In this document: piece after piece, positions 45,960-58,154 of the stretch | Layout of the letters: each line of letters begins with the position of its first letter | Numbering within the stretch: position 1 is the first letter of the stretch | From: Phocoena phocoena | Taxonomy: Eukaryota; Chordata; Mammalia; Artiodactyla; Phocoenidae | Length of the DNA stretch: 64,000 nt | NCBI RefSeq assembly: GCF_963924675.1 | Contig: NC_089231.1 | Coordinates: 71,733,191-71,797,190 of the forward strand | Direction of reading: 5' to 3' | The notes under the pieces: model-generated | Database searches by the model: none | Seen by the model: only the letters and a program-made list of their open reading frames with translations | What the model was told of the DNA's origin: nothing | Program-made: the position numbers and the translations under genes

Positions 45960-48900
45960 TTCCATGTATATGTGCTAGCATATGGTATTTCTTTTTCTCT
46001 TTCTAACTTACTTCACTCTGTATGACACACTCTAGGTCCATCCACCTCACTACAAATAACTCAATTTCATTTCTTTTTATGGCTGAGTAATATTCCATTG
46101 TATATGTGTGCCACATCTTTATCCATTCATCTGTCGATAGACACTCAGGTTGCTTCCATGTCCTGACTATTGTAAATAGAGCTGCAATGAACATTGTGGT
46201 ACATGACTCTTTTTGAATTATGGTTTTCTCAGGGTATATGTCCAGTAGTGGGATTGCTGGGTCATATGGTAGTTCTATTTTTAGTTTTTTAAGGAAACTC
46301 CATACTGTTCTCCATAGTGGCTATATCAATTTACATTACCACCAACAGTGCAAGAGGGTTCCCTTTACTCCACACCCTCTCCAGCATTTATTGTTTCTAG
46401 ATTTTTTGATGATGGCCATTCTGACTGGTGTGAGGTGATATCTCATTGTAGTTTTGATTTGCATTTCTCTGATTAGTGATGTTGAGCATTCTTTCATGTG
46501 TTTGTTGGCAATCTGTATATCTTCTTTGGAGAAATGTCTATTTAGGTCTTCTGCCCATTTTTGGATTGGGTTGTTTGTTTTTTTGACATTGAGCTACATG
46601 AGCTGCTTGTAAATTTTGGAGATTAATCCTTTGTCAGTTGCTTCATTTGCAAATATTTTCTCCCATTCTGAGGGTTATCTTTTCGTCTTGTTTATAGTTT
46701 CCTTTGCTGTGCAAAAGCTTTTAAGTTTCATTAGGTCCCATTTGTTTATTTTTGTTTTTATTTCAATTTCTCTAGGAGGGGGCTCAAAAAGGATCTTGCT
46801 GTGATTTTTGCCATAGAGTGTTCTGCCTATGTTTTCCTCTAAGAGTTTTATAGTGTCTGGCCTTACATTCAGGTCTTTAATCCATTTTGAGTTTATTTTT
46901 GTGTATGGTGCTAGGGAGTGTTCTAATTTCACTCTTTTACATGTAGCTGTCCAGTTTTCCCAGCACCATTTATTGAAGAGACTGTCTTTTCTCCATTGTA
47001 TATTCTTGCCCCCTTTATCAAAAATAAGGTGACCATAGGTACGTGGGTTTATCTCTGGGCTTTCTATCCTATTCCATTGATCTATATTTCTGCTTTTGTG
47101 CCAGTACCATACTGTCTTGATGACTGTAGCTTTGTAGTATAGTCTGAAGAAAGCCTGATTCCTCCAGCTCCGTTTTTCTTTCTCAAGATTGCTTTGGCTA
47201 TTTGGGGTCTTTTGTGTTTCCACACAAACTGTGAAATTTTTTGTTCTAGTTCTGTGAAAAATGCCTTTGGTAGTTTGATAGGGATTGCATTGAATCTGTA
47301 GATTGCTTTGGGTAGTATAGTCATTTTCACAATATTGATTCTTCCAATCCAAGAACATGGTAGACCTCTCCATCGATTTGTATCATCTTTAATTTCTTTC
47401 ATCAGTGTCTTATAGTTTTCTGCATACAGGTCTTTGGTCTGCTTAGGTAGGTTTATTCCCAGGTATTTTATTCTTTTTGTTGCAATGGTTAATGGGAGTG
47501 TTTCCTTAACTTCTCTTTCAGATTTTTCATCATTAGTGTTTAGGACTGCAAGAGATTTCTCTGCATTAATTTTGTATCCTGCAACTTTACCAGATTCATT
47601 AATTAGCTCTAGTAGTTTTCTGGTAGCATCTTTAGGATTCTCTATGTGTAGTATCATGTCATCTGCAAACAGTGACAGCTTTACTTCTTCTTTTCCGATT
47701 TGGATTCCTTTTATTTCTTTTTCTTCTCTGATTGCTGTGGCTAAAACTTCCAAAACTATGTTGAATAATAGTGGTGAGAGTGGGCAACCTTGTCTTGTTC
47801 CTGATCTTAGTGGAAATGGTTCAGTTTTTCACCATTGAGAACGATGTTGGCTGTGGGTTTGTCATATATGGCCTTTATTATGTTGAGGTAAGTTCCCTCT
47901 ATGCCTACTTTCTGGAGGGTTTTTATCATAAATAGGTGTTGAATTTTGTCAAAAGCTTTTTCTGCATCTATTGAGATGATCATATAATTTTTATCCTTCA
48001 ATTTGTTAATATGGTGTATCACATTGATTGATTTGAGTATATTGAAGAATCCTTGCATTCCTGGGATAAACCCCACTTGATCATGGTGTATGATCCTTTT
48101 AATGTGTTGTTGGATTCTGTTGCTAGTATTTTGTTGAGGATTTTTGCATCTATTATCATCAGTAATATTGGCCTGTAGTTTTCTTTCATTGTGACATCTT
48201 TGTCTGGTTTTGGTATCAGGGTGATGGTGGCCTCGTAGAATGAGTTTGGGAGTGTTCCTCCCTCTGTTCTATTTTGGAAGAGTTTGAGAAGGATAGGTGT
48301 TAACTCTTCTCTAAATATTTGATAGAATTCGCCTGTGAAGCCATCTGGTCCTGGGCTTTTGTTTGTTGGAAGATTTTTAATCACAGTCTCAATTTCAGTG
48401 CTTGTGATTGGTCTGTTTATATTTTCTATTTCTTCCTGGTTCAGTCTTAGAAGGTTGCGCTTTTCTAAGAATTTGTCCATTTCTTCCATGTTGTTCATTT
48501 TATTGGCATATAGTTGCTTGTAGTAATCTCTCACGATCCTTTGTATTCTGCAGTGTCAGTTGTTACTTCTCCTTTTTCATTTCTAATTCTATTGATTTGA
48601 GTCTTCTCCCTTTTTTTCTTGATGAGTCTGGCTAATGGTTTATCAATTTTGTTTATCTTCTCAAAGAACCAGCTTTTCGTTTTATTGATCCTTGTTATTG
48701 TTTCCTTCATTTCTTTTTCATTTATTTCTGATCTGATCTTTATGATTACTTTCCTTCTGCTAACTTTGCGGGTTTTTTGTTCTTCTTTCTCTAATTGCTT
48801 TAGGTGTAAGGTTAGGTTGTTTATTTGAGATGTTTCTTGTTTCTTGAGGTAGGATTGTATTGCTATAAACTTCCCTCTTAGAACTGCTTTTGCTGCATCC

Positions 48901-50073
48901 CATAGGTTTTGGGTCATCGTGTTTTCATTGTCATTTGTTTCTAGGTATTTTTTTATTTCCTCTTTGATTTCTTCAGTGATCTCTTGGTTATTAAGTAGTG
49001 TATTATTTAGCGTCCATGTGTTTGTATCTTTTACAGATTTTTTCCTGTAATTGATATCTAGTCTCATAGCATTGTGGTCGGAAAAGATACTTGATATGAT
49101 TTCAATTTTCTTAAATTTACCAAGGCTTGATTTGTGACCCAGGATATGATCTATCCTGGAGAATGTTCCATGAGCACTTGAGAAGAAAATGTATTCTGTT
49201 GTTTTTGGATGGCATGTCCTATAAATATCAATTAATGTATCATTTAAAGCTTCTCTTTCCTTATTTATTTTCATTTTGGATGATCTGTCCATTGGTGACA
49301 CTGGGGTGTTAAAGTCCCCTACTATGATTGTGTTACTGTCGATTTCCACTTTTATGGCTGTTAGCATTTGCCTTACGTATTGAGGTGCTCCTATGTTGGA
49401 TGCATAAATATTTACAATTGTTATATCTTCTTGGATTGATCCCTTGATCATTATGTAGTGTCCTTCTTTGTCTTTTGTAATAGTCTTTATTTTAAAGTCT
49501 AATTCCTATTAGAGAATGGACTTCAGGATATGGGGAGGGGGAAGGGTCAGCTGTGACAAAGTGAGAGAGTGGCATGGACATATATACACTACCAAACGTA
49601 AAATAGATAGCTAGTGGGAAGTAGTTGCATAGCACAGGGAGATCAGCTTGGTGCTTTGTGACCACCTAGAGGGGTGGGATAGGGAGGGTGGGAGGGAGGG
49701 AGACGCAAGAGGAAAGAGAGATGGGAACATATGCATATGTATAGCTGATTCACCTTGTTATAAAGCAGAAAATAACATATCATTGTAAAGCAATTATACT
49801 CCAATAAAGATGTTAAAAAAAAAAGTCTATTTTGTCTGATATGAGAATTGCTACTCCAGCTTTCTTTTGATTTCCATTTGCATGGAATATCTTTTTCCAT
49901 CCCCTCACTAACAGTCTGTATGTGTCCCTAGGTCTGAAGTGGGTCTCTTGTAGGCAGCATATATACAGGTCTTGTTTTTGTATCTATTCAGCCAGTCTAT
50001 GTCTTTTGGTTGGAGCATTTAATCCATTTACATTTAAGGTAATTATTGATATGTATGTTCCTATTACCATTTT
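45960..50073 (-). pseudogene. L1 ORF2 (endonuclease/reverse transcriptase), broken
   Basis: It probably starts at ATG near 50073 (MVIGTYISIITLNVNGLNAP). Endonuclease motifs VGDFNTP and SDHNAM lie in 49451-48531, the reverse transcriptase FADD motif near 47669-47658, and a C-terminal Cys-rich region should lie further on. Frame changes occur near 48540, 48050 and 47370, and a nested L1 tail splits the endonuclease region at 49502-49821. C-terminal TYTMEYYSAIKRNEI is near 46100. Confidence 0.88.
49502..49821 (+). mobile_element. 5'-truncated L1 3' UTR nested in opposite orientation
   Basis: A short L1 tail ('agagaatggacttcaggata' to 'ctccaataaagatgtt' and poly-A) is inserted in the ORF2 of the minus-strand L1. 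Target-site duplication aaagtcta occurs at 49494-49501 and 49822-49829. Removing the insert and one duplication restores the ORF2 context (SDKIDFK...TKDKEGH). Confidence 0.92.
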
Positions 50074-50128
50074 CTTAATTGTTTTGGGTTTGTTATTGTA
50101 GGTCTTTTCCTGCTCTTGTGTTTCCTGC

Positions 50129-51019
50129 CTAGAGGAGTTCCTTTAGCATTTGTTGTAAAGCTGGTTTGGTGGTGCTGAATTCTCTTAGCTTTTGCTTGTC
50201 TGTAAACGTTTTAATTTCTCCATCAAACCTGAATGAGACCCCTGCTGGGTAGAGTAATCTTGGTTGTAGGTTTTTCCCTTTCATCACTTTAAACATGTCC
50301 TGCCACCTCCTCCTGACTTGCAGAGTTTCTGCTGAAAGATCAGCTGTTAACCTTATGGGGATGTCCTTGTATGTTATTTGTTGTTTTTGCCTTGCTGCTT
50401 TTAATATTTTTTCTTTGTATTTAATTTTTGATAGTTTGATTAATATGTGTCTTGGTATGTTTCTCCTTGGATTCATCCTGTATGGGACTCTGTACTTCCT
50501 GGACTTGATTAACATTTCCTTTCCCATATTAGGGAAGTTTTCAACTATAATCTCTTCAAATATTTTCTCAGTCCCTTTCTTTTTCTCTTCTTCTTCTGAG
50601 ACCCCTATAATTCGAATGTTGGTGCGTTTAATGTTGTTCCAGAGGTCTCTGAGACTGTCCTCAATTCTTTTCATTCTTTTTTCTTTATTCTGCTCTGCAG
50701 TAGTTATTTCCACTATTTTATCTTCCAGGTCACTTACCCGTTTTTCTGCCTCAGTTATTCTGCTATTGATTCCTTCTAGAGAATTTTAAATTTCATTTAT
50801 TGTGTTGTTCATCATTGTTTGTTTGCTCTTTATTTCTTCTAGGTCCTTGTTAAATGTTTCTTGTATTTTCTCCATTCTATTTCCAAGATTCTGGATCATC
50901 TTTACTATCATTACTCTGAATTCTTTTTCAGGTAGACTGCCTATTTTCTCTTCATTTGTTTGGTCTGGTGGGTTTTTACCTTGCTCCTTCAACTGCTCTG
51001 TGTTTGTTTGTCTTCTCAT
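50129..51019 (-). pseudogene. L1 ORF1 (RNA-binding protein), one stop
   Basis: The N-terminal part (51019-50786) is charged and coiled-coil-like (EKEFRVMIVKMIQNLGNRME). It ends at a stop after TINEI. The frame then continues as the RNA-binding and C-terminal domain (NIKRTNIRIIGVSEEEEKKK to KPALQQMLKELL). Apart from this stop the full domain order of an L1 ORF1p of about 297 residues is present. Confidence 0.85.
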
Positions 51020-51059
51020 TTTGCTTAACTTATTGCGTTTGGGGTCTCCTTTTTGCAGG

Positions 51060-52999
51060 CTGCAGGTTCATAGTTCCCATTGTTTTTGGTGTCTGTCCCC
51101 AGTAGCTAAGTTTGGTTCAATGGGTTGTGTAGGCTTCCTGGTGGAGGGGACCGGTGCCTGTGTTCTGGTGGATGAGGCTGGATCTTGTCTTTCTGGAGGG
51201 CAGGACCACGTCTGGTGGTGTGTTTTGGGGTGTCTGTGGCCTTATTATGATTTTAGGCAGCCTCTGTGCTAATGGGGGCGGTTGTGGTCCTGTCTTGCTA
51301 GTTGTTTGGCATAGGGTGTCCAGCACTGTAGCTTGTTGCGTGGAGCTGGGTCTTAGCATTGGGATGGAGATCTCTGGGAGAGCTTTTGCCGTTTGATATT
51401 ACATGGAGCTGGGAGGTCTCTGGTGGGCCAAAATCCTGCACTCGGCTCTCCCACCTCAGAGGCACAGGCCTGACACCCAGCTGGAGCACCAAGACCCTGT
51501 CAGCCACACGGCTTAGAAGAAAAGGGAGAAAAAAAGATAGAAAAATAAATAAAATAAAAAATAATTTAAAAGTAATTAGAAAAAGAAAAAGAAAAAAGAA
51601 AGAGCAACCAAACCAAAAAACAAATCCGCCAATGATAACAAGTGCTAAAAACTGTACTAAAAAATAAACAAACAAAATGGACAGACAGAACCCTAGGACA
51701 AACGGTAAAACAAAGCTATACAGACAAAATCACACAAAGAAGCATACACATACACAGAAAAAGAGAAAAAGGAAAAAAATATATATATCGTTGCTCCCAA
51801 AGTCCACCGCCTCAATTTGGGATGATTCGGTGTCTATTCATGTATTCCACAGATGCAGGTATATCAAGTTGATCGTGGAGATCTAATCCGCTGCTCCTGA
51901 GGCTGCTGGGAGAGATTTCCATTTCTCTTCTTTGTTCGCACAGCTCCCGGGGCTCAGCTTTGGATTTGGCCCCGCCTCTGCACGTAGGTCGCGTGAGGGC
52001 GTGTTCCCGCTCAGACAGGACGGAGTTAAAGGAGCAGCTGATTAAGCGGCTCTGGCTCACTCAGGCCGCGGGGAGGGAGGGTACGGAGTGCGGGGCGAGC
52101 CTGCAGCGGCAGAGGCCAGCGTGACGTTACACCAGCCTGAGGTACGCCATGTGTTCTCCCGGGGAAGTCGTCCCTGGATCCCGGGACCCTGGCAGTGGCG
52201 GGCTGCACAGGCTCCCGGGAGGGGAGGTGTGGAGAGTGGCCTGTGCTTCCACACAGGCTTCTTGGTGGCGGCAGCAGCAGCCTTAGCTTCTCATGCCCGT
52301 CTCTGGGGTCCGCGCTGATAGCCGCCGCTCGCGCCTGTCTCTGGAGCTCATTGAGGCGGTGCTCTGAATCCCCTCTCCTCACACACCCCGTAACAATATT
52401 CTCTTGCCGCTTCGGCAGCTCCAGGCTTTTTCCCGGACTCCCTCCCGGCTAGCTGTGGCGCACTAACCCCTTCAGGCTGTGTTCACGCCGCCAACCCCAG
52501 GCCTCTCCCTGGGGTCTGACCTCCGAAGCCCGCGCCTCAGCTCCCAGCTCCCACCCGCCCCGGCGGGGGAACAGACAAGCCTCTCGGGCTGGTGAGTGCC
52601 GGTCGGCACCGATCCTCTGTGCGGGAATCTCCCCGCTTTGCCCTCCGCACCCCGGTGGCTGCGTTCTCCTCCGTGGCACCGAAGCTCCCCCCCCGCCTCC
52701 GTACCCATCCCCTCCGCCCCGCCATCCCCTGTCTGCACCGCTGAAGGGCCTTCCTAGTGTGTGAAAACTTTTCCTCCTTCACAGCTCCCTCCCACAGGTG
52801 CAGGTCCCGTCCCTATTCTTTTGTCTCTGTTTTTTCTTTTGCCCTAACCGGGTACGTGGGGAGTTTCTTGCCTTTTGGGAGGTCTGAGGTCTTCTGCCAG
52901 CGTTCAGTAGGTGTTCTGTAGGAGCTGTTCCACATGTAGATGTATTTGTGGCGAGGAAGGTGATCTCCGCGTCTCACTCTTCCGCCATCTTGAAGATCT
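51060..52999 (-). promoter_or_regulatory. L1 5' UTR / internal promoter, CpG-rich
   Basis: The part at 51930-52800 is rich in CpG and the 5' terminus carries CAAGATGGCGGAA, the YY1-like site that positions L1 transcription. The plus-strand frames here are shadows of this composition. Confidence 0.75.
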
Positions 53000-53149
53000 C
53001 ACAGCAGCCGTGTCTGATCCGTTAGGGTCCTGGTGTGGAGGAGACAGAGGTGATGTGGTCCGTCCTCCCTATTTTCCAGAAGGGAGAATGGAGACCGTAG
53101 TATTTACCAGGGCTTGTTGACATCATGGTGACAATATTAACTCCAAAAA

Positions 53150-53330
53150 CTATAACTTGTCACGCACTCAGTGTGTGCCAGGCCCTTTTCATGGATTAGC
53201 TCCTTAAACCCCCAGGAGACCCTGTGATGTAAATTCCCATCCTACGTACCAGGAAATCGAGCCTCAGAGAGATGGTGTGACCTGCCCAGAGTCACACAGC
53301 ACATAACTGGACAGGCCGTGATTTGACAAA
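53150..53330. repeat. MIR element
   Basis: 'actcagtgtgtgccaggccc', 'gagcctcagagagatggtgt' and 'cccagagtcacacagc' in order. Confidence 0.75.
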
Positions 53331-53989
53331 GTTTTTGTCCAAGTCCAGATGCCAGAGACATAATATTGTTCTGTTGCCCAAGGAAGTTGCTGTTTATTGA
53401 GCTCCTACTATGGGCTGGGCACTGTGTGGGGCTTGGGGAATACAGAGGTGAATGACAGATCCATTCAATGGACCGTATGTCCTGTGTCCACTCCCCAGGG
53501 AATCTTGAGGGCAGCACGCGTGTGACTACAGTGCCCAGCACAGAGCTTGGCACAAAGTACAACCTCAGTTAATGTTGGCCGAATAAATGAATAAACTACT
53601 GCAGGTTCTACAACAAGCACTTAAGGATGATTGTAGCTAAAACACCTCACTCTTGGAAGTGAAAACAAAAATAAACTTGACCATGCTTTTCAATAAATTT
53701 TCCATATGGAAATCTTTAAACCAACCTCAAAATCAGTTCCAGGTCTATTGTGGATCTAGTTATGCAAGGTAGAACAATACACTTGTAGAATAAAACAAAG
53801 GAGAATGTTTTCATGACTTTGGGAGAAGGCAAAGATTATGTAACTAGGATAAAATTGTGCTAACCATGAAGGGAAAAAATTGGCTCTTTTAAAATAAGAA
53901 GTTCCATTCATCAGTAGACACCATTAAGTGAAAGAAACAGTAAAGTGCAATGGAAAAGGCTTTCTGCAAAACACATTTCCTACAAAGGA

Positions 53990-54580
53990 TGTGGCAAAAA
54001 AAAAAAAAAAAGGAAAAATGAACAAAGGACGTGAATAGACATTTCCCAACAGAGGATATCCATTGCTAAAACTCAAATGAAAATGTGCTCATTATTCTTC
54101 AGTGAAATGTAGTTTGACACCCCAATGTGACAGTTCCACACATTTGCCAGAATGTCGAAAGTATATAAAAGTTCTCATATCTAGTGTTGCTGAGGATGTG
54201 GAGGAACTGGAACTCCTCCAGGGCTGACAGTTGGGTAAGTTGACACACACTCTGGGAGGCTATGTGTCAGTATCTTCTAAAAGTGATTACATCCAGACCT
54301 TGGACACCACAGTCTCCCCTCTGCATAATCCCAACGCAGATGTGTACTTATGTTCACAAATACACATGTATTAGAATGTTCATAGGACCACAATCCCTAA
54401 GATTGTGAAATCCCAGACGTGAAACAGTCCACATGGCCGTTAATGGCAGGATGAATAAAGCGTGGCATATTCACACAGTGGGACACTACACACGCAGAGA
54501 ATGAGCAAACCACAACTGCATGGAACAAGATAGATGAACCTCACAGACGAAGGAAATCAGACACCAGATTACCTACTGTT
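53990..54580 (+). mobile_element. Old L1 (L1M-like) 3' fragment
   Basis: 'gaatagacatttcccaacag', 'ctagtgttgctgaggatgtg' and 'ggaacaagatagatgaacct' follow the order of an old L1 3' region. No open frame. Confidence 0.65.
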
Positions 54581-54589
54581 GGCCAGATA

Positions 54590-54710
54590 ATGTGATAAGC
54601 AAGTCACACGCATCATCTCACTCAGTCCTCATCACGAGACAGTGAGTTGCTGTAATTATCCCATTTTACTAGTGAGGAGACTGAGGCCCAGAGAGCTTGG
54701 GTCCCCTGTC
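54590..54710. repeat. MIR element
   Basis: 'cattttactagtgaggagac' and 'tgaggcccagagagcttggg' match the MIR core. Confidence 0.7.
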
Positions 54711-54894
54711 TACATCCACTTGTACCAGACGATGCGTTACTGATTGTACTCCTGTGTGACTGGGGTACCAACAGAATTCTGTTGTACAAACTTGAATTTC
54801 CTCCTAACTGAACACCAGAGCTTGTCCATTAAGGGAAATGGTCCTTGATCCTGAATATCTGGGGCTTGAAAATTGGGGGGAAAAAGTTTTGGAT

Positions 54895-55312
54895 AGGAAA
54901 TTTTATTTATTAAATTTTTAAAATTGAAGTATAGCTGATTTACAAAGTTGTGTTAGTTTCTGGTATACAGCAAAGTGATTCAGTTATACGTATATGTATT
55001 TTTTCAGATTCTTTTCCCTTACAGTTTATTACAAAATATTGAGTATAGTTCCCAGTGCTATACAGTAGGTCCTTGCTGGTTATCTATAGTAGTGTGTATA
55101 TGTTAATCCCAAACTCCTAATTTATCCCTACCCCCTCCTTCCCCTTCAGTAATTTAAGTTTGTTTTCTATGTCTGTGGGTCTATTTCTGTTTTGTATATA
55201 AGTTCATTTGTATCATTTTTTTAAGATTCCACATATAAGCAATATCATGATATTTTTGTCTTTATCTGGTTTATTTCACTTAGTATGATAATCTCTAGGT
55301 CCATTGGATAGG
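54895..55312 (-). mobile_element. L1 3' end fragment, antisense
   Basis: 'attgaagtatagctgattta', 'cagtgctatacagtaggtcc', 'atctctaggtccattgg'. Antisense tail of an L1, 5'-truncated. Confidence 0.88.
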
Positions 55313-55529
55313 AAATTTAGAATTTTGCTTATTAAAGACATGAAAACCCACCACGCATCCTGTCTCCATCATTTCAAAAAAGAAAATCCATCTTAACACC
55401 TAAACGTAAGAAGGACATAACTTCAGGAAAAAAAAAAAAAAAACATAGCCTTTCCCAGGCAGGGACAGTCGGTGTTTGTATACTGACATTTTTGCTACAG
55501 AAGTTTTCTGCCGCCGGCATATAGATTTG

Positions 55530-55660
55530 AATCTTGTCTTCGATACTTCCTAGCTGTGTGACCTTGGGTAAGTAGCTTCTCCTCTCTGCGCCTCACTGCC
55601 TCCTCCTCGGGGTCGTTTCGAGGATTAAATGATGTAACCTGTGTAAAGCTCTTAGAACAC
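55530..55660. repeat. MIR element
   Basis: 'tcctagctgtgtgaccttgg' and 'cctctctgcgcctcactgcc' then 'gtcgtttcgaggattaaatg' match MIR order. Confidence 0.75.
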
Positions 55661-55717
55661 TCCATAAACTACAGAGGCTGATGTAGATTTATCGTCGCCG
55701 ACATTCACGAGAGACAA

Positions 55718-55735
55718 CAGCGCCACCTGGTGGCC
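55718..55735 (-). promoter_or_regulatory. Strong CTCF-like motif
   Basis: Minus strand GGCCACCAGGTGGCGCTG fits the CTCF core across all its invariant positions. It lies in non-repetitive, moderately GC-rich sequence. Motif match only. Confidence 0.55.
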
Positions 55736-55739
55736 TTTC

Positions 55740-57050
55740 ATCCCGGGGACAGAGAAGCGGCTTCCGCGGAGCAATAATGAGGCATCTGCCGGCAGTGAGG
55801 GGAACCTTGTGTAATGGCCAAGGGTGAGGAAGAAGCAGGGAGAAAAGCCATAAATATTCATGGCATCACTTAAAGCTCAGGCCTGTCGGTCCGCCTGAGA
55901 ATAAAGTTTGTTCCTCAGAAGCTACTACCCAAGCTGTCAGCTCTGGAAGAGGAGAGAAAATGAAATCTCTCTTCCGGGCACCGCCTCCGTTTCCCACCCA
56001 CCTCCCGAGCCTTGGGGCCAGGAAAGGGGGCTGCTTTCATTGGGGTGGGGGGAGCCGTCTCTTCACGGGCCTAGGTGCTGTCACCTACTGGGGTCGGGGC
56101 TGGGCGTGGGGTGGCTGTCAGCCACAGCCCTCCTTGCCTCTTTCCTGCAAGGTCTGAAGATGGAAAAAGGGACGGCAACCTGAACGTGGGAGCCTTTTTG
56201 TGACGGTCACAAAACAGGGACACATGTAAGCTTAGTGTTCTCCCCGATATGGGTCTTTCACAGACCAAGCCATTAACCACTGGGAACAGCCCTTTGTCCT
56301 CAGAAGAGTCATTTCAGGAGAGGCTGTGAGACCTGAAAGACGACTTGAAGACTCTCTCTGTTTACATTCCTTCCCCAGGGTGAGAGATTGATATTGATTT
56401 TTCTTTCCTGTCTCTGCCTGCAGGCCTTCGCGTAGCCCGCGAGCCTGGGAAGGAAACTCGGCAAAAGACAAAGAAGGTTGGCTCTGGGAGAAGGTAGGCT
56501 TACGTTGGAATCTCGGTCCTGACGCTCACTGACTGGGTGACCTTGGGCAAGTCACGGTCTCCTTGACCGTGCTTCTGCACCTGGGAGTGACGATGGCACA
56601 TCCCTCAGGGGTTCGAGTGTGCTAATGTATTCCACAGTCTCAGGTGCCTCCAGGGGCCAGGCAGGCGTTGTGAACGTGAGAAGTAGGCCAGGTGTAGGGC
56701 AGCAGGGGGTGCTGGGAGCTGTGGTAAACCAGGAGCCCTAACCCCGTGGAGTGGTGGCAGCTGCTGGCCAGCGTCATCTGCTCCACGGCACTCAGGCATT
56801 TGATCCAGGCATTCTAGTAAACCTCAAAATCCCAGAATTTTTTTTTTCAAGAGTCTGTGGGCAGATTTAGGCATCGTTGGGCTTAGCTGATGGGAGGGAA
56901 CAGATTTGGTTAGCAGAAAAATATGGTGGAAAGAAAGGTGAGCCCAGTGCTGCCAGTTTTTTTCCCCAATGTTCAAGAGAAACAGGAAGTCATCTCTAGT
57001 TTTCGGTGTTGGCAGTTGAACATTTTATAAACAATGCACTGTGATCTATA
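55740..57050. other. Unassigned unique-looking sequence with one MIR
   Basis: A MIR-like part at about 56505-56620 ('gactgggtgaccttgggcaa'). Overlapping frames up to about 90 codons on both strands lack recognised domains. Confidence 0.4.
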
Positions 57051-57059
57051 ATAAAACCC

Positions 57060-57340
57060 CATGTTGGCTGTGTGACCTTGGGCAAGTCTCTTAACATCCC
57101 TGAGCTTCTGTTTCTTTATGAATAGTGAGGGTAAGAGTACACCTAGCTCCTGATCTTAGCAATTTACATAAATCACTCCATTTAACCTTTCCCCCACTGT
57201 GATAAGGGAGCTGTTAATATTATTCCTCATTTTACAGCTGAGGGAACAGAGGTGCAGAGAAGCTAAGTAACTTGCCCAGAATCCCATAGCTAATAAGTAA
57301 CAGGGCTTTTGTGAGAATGAAATACTGCATGGAAAGGGGT
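57060..57340. repeat. Two MIR-like elements
   Basis: 'gctgtgtgaccttgggcaag' (57068) and 'cattttacagctgagggaac' (57229) with 'taacttgcccagaatcccat' give two MIR cores in opposite orientations. Confidence 0.7.
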
Positions 57341-58150
57341 CAGTGAGTATTAGCTATATTGTTGTGCCATGGTCATTATTACCACTATTATTAGTAACAG
57401 AAATGGCTCACGGTCAGGTCTCAAACTTAATTCAATGGCCAAAGTAAGCCGCTAAGACTTTGATCCATCAGCCAAGACCAGGACCAGCTCTGCATCACGT
57501 GGTATGTATTTTTACAGGTAGCTCTTGGCCATCTTAATAGTTCTTTTCACGTAGACATTGGGTCACACTGCCAGTGGGTTTTCTGGGATGATAAGTAGAT
57601 TTAGACCCCTGGTGCAGTGGATAGATCCTCATCTTGAGGTGACCAAGCCAATCATGACCAGTTATTTACAGCCTGAGTTCTTCTGAGATCAATACGAATT
57701 TGCTCTTCATCGAGTGAGCTGTAAACCATGGGTGACAGGCAGCCTGAAAAGCAGTTGACATGGGGGTGGAGAGCTTGCAGGGTCTGGAGAGGGGCCAGGC
57801 TATTAGAGGAGAGACGAGGCAGAGGGTGGAGGAGGCCGACCTCTGTCCAGGGGCTGTGGACAGAGCTGCCCAGAGTTCCCATTGGGACCTGCTCAGGACA
57901 TCGTCTCGTTGAGAGAGTAGATTTGATTGGCAGTGAGGCATGGAAGAAAGACATTAAGTTCTGGAGTGGACAGAACTGGATTCGTATTTCCATTGTGCTG
58001 TTTTCTACCTGTGCTTCTCTGAGGAAATTGGGCCCTGTTCCCTGATGCTTGGTTTTCTCCTCAGTAAAATGGGCAATTAACTGAACCAATTGCACAGCTG
58101 AGGACGAAATGAGTCTGTGTTTGCAAAGCCCTTGTTTTTACTGCAATGCG
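57341..58150. other. Unassigned sequence
   Basis: Frames of up to 147 codons on the minus strand (57652-58095) and 105 on the plus strand overlap. Neither shows a domain or splice structure. Not called. Confidence 0.4.
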
Positions 58151-58154
58151 GGGC

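Larger units (their letters stand above)
45577..52999 (-). mobile_element. Full-length but mutated L1 retrotransposon
   Basis: L1 elements copy themselves through a poly-A RNA using ORF1p and the ORF2 endonuclease/reverse transcriptase. The 5' end on the minus strand is 'gagatcttcaagatggcgga', a typical L1 start with YY1-like motif. A GC-rich 5' UTR of about 1.9 kb follows (about 51060-52999), then ORF1 (51019-50129), ORF2 (about 50073-45960) and a 3' UTR with poly-A (poly-T on plus) ending at 45577. Flanks carry a diverged 16-bp target-site duplication: cacaacagccatttct (45561-45576) and cacagcagccgtgtct (53000-53015). ORF1 has a stop and ORF2 has several frame changes plus a nested insertion at 49502-49821, so it is not autonomous. 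Length without the nested piece is about 7.1 kb. Confidence 0.93.

Noticed and set aside
50295..51272. Long plus-strand frames of 156-164 codons
   Set aside because: They are shadows of the minus-strand L1 ORF1 and 5' UTR. Their leucine/phenylalanine-rich translation is the complement of a lysine/glutamate-rich protein.
57652..58095. 147-codon minus-strand frame
   Set aside because: A plus-strand frame overlaps it, it is flanked by MIR elements, and no family resemblance was seen.
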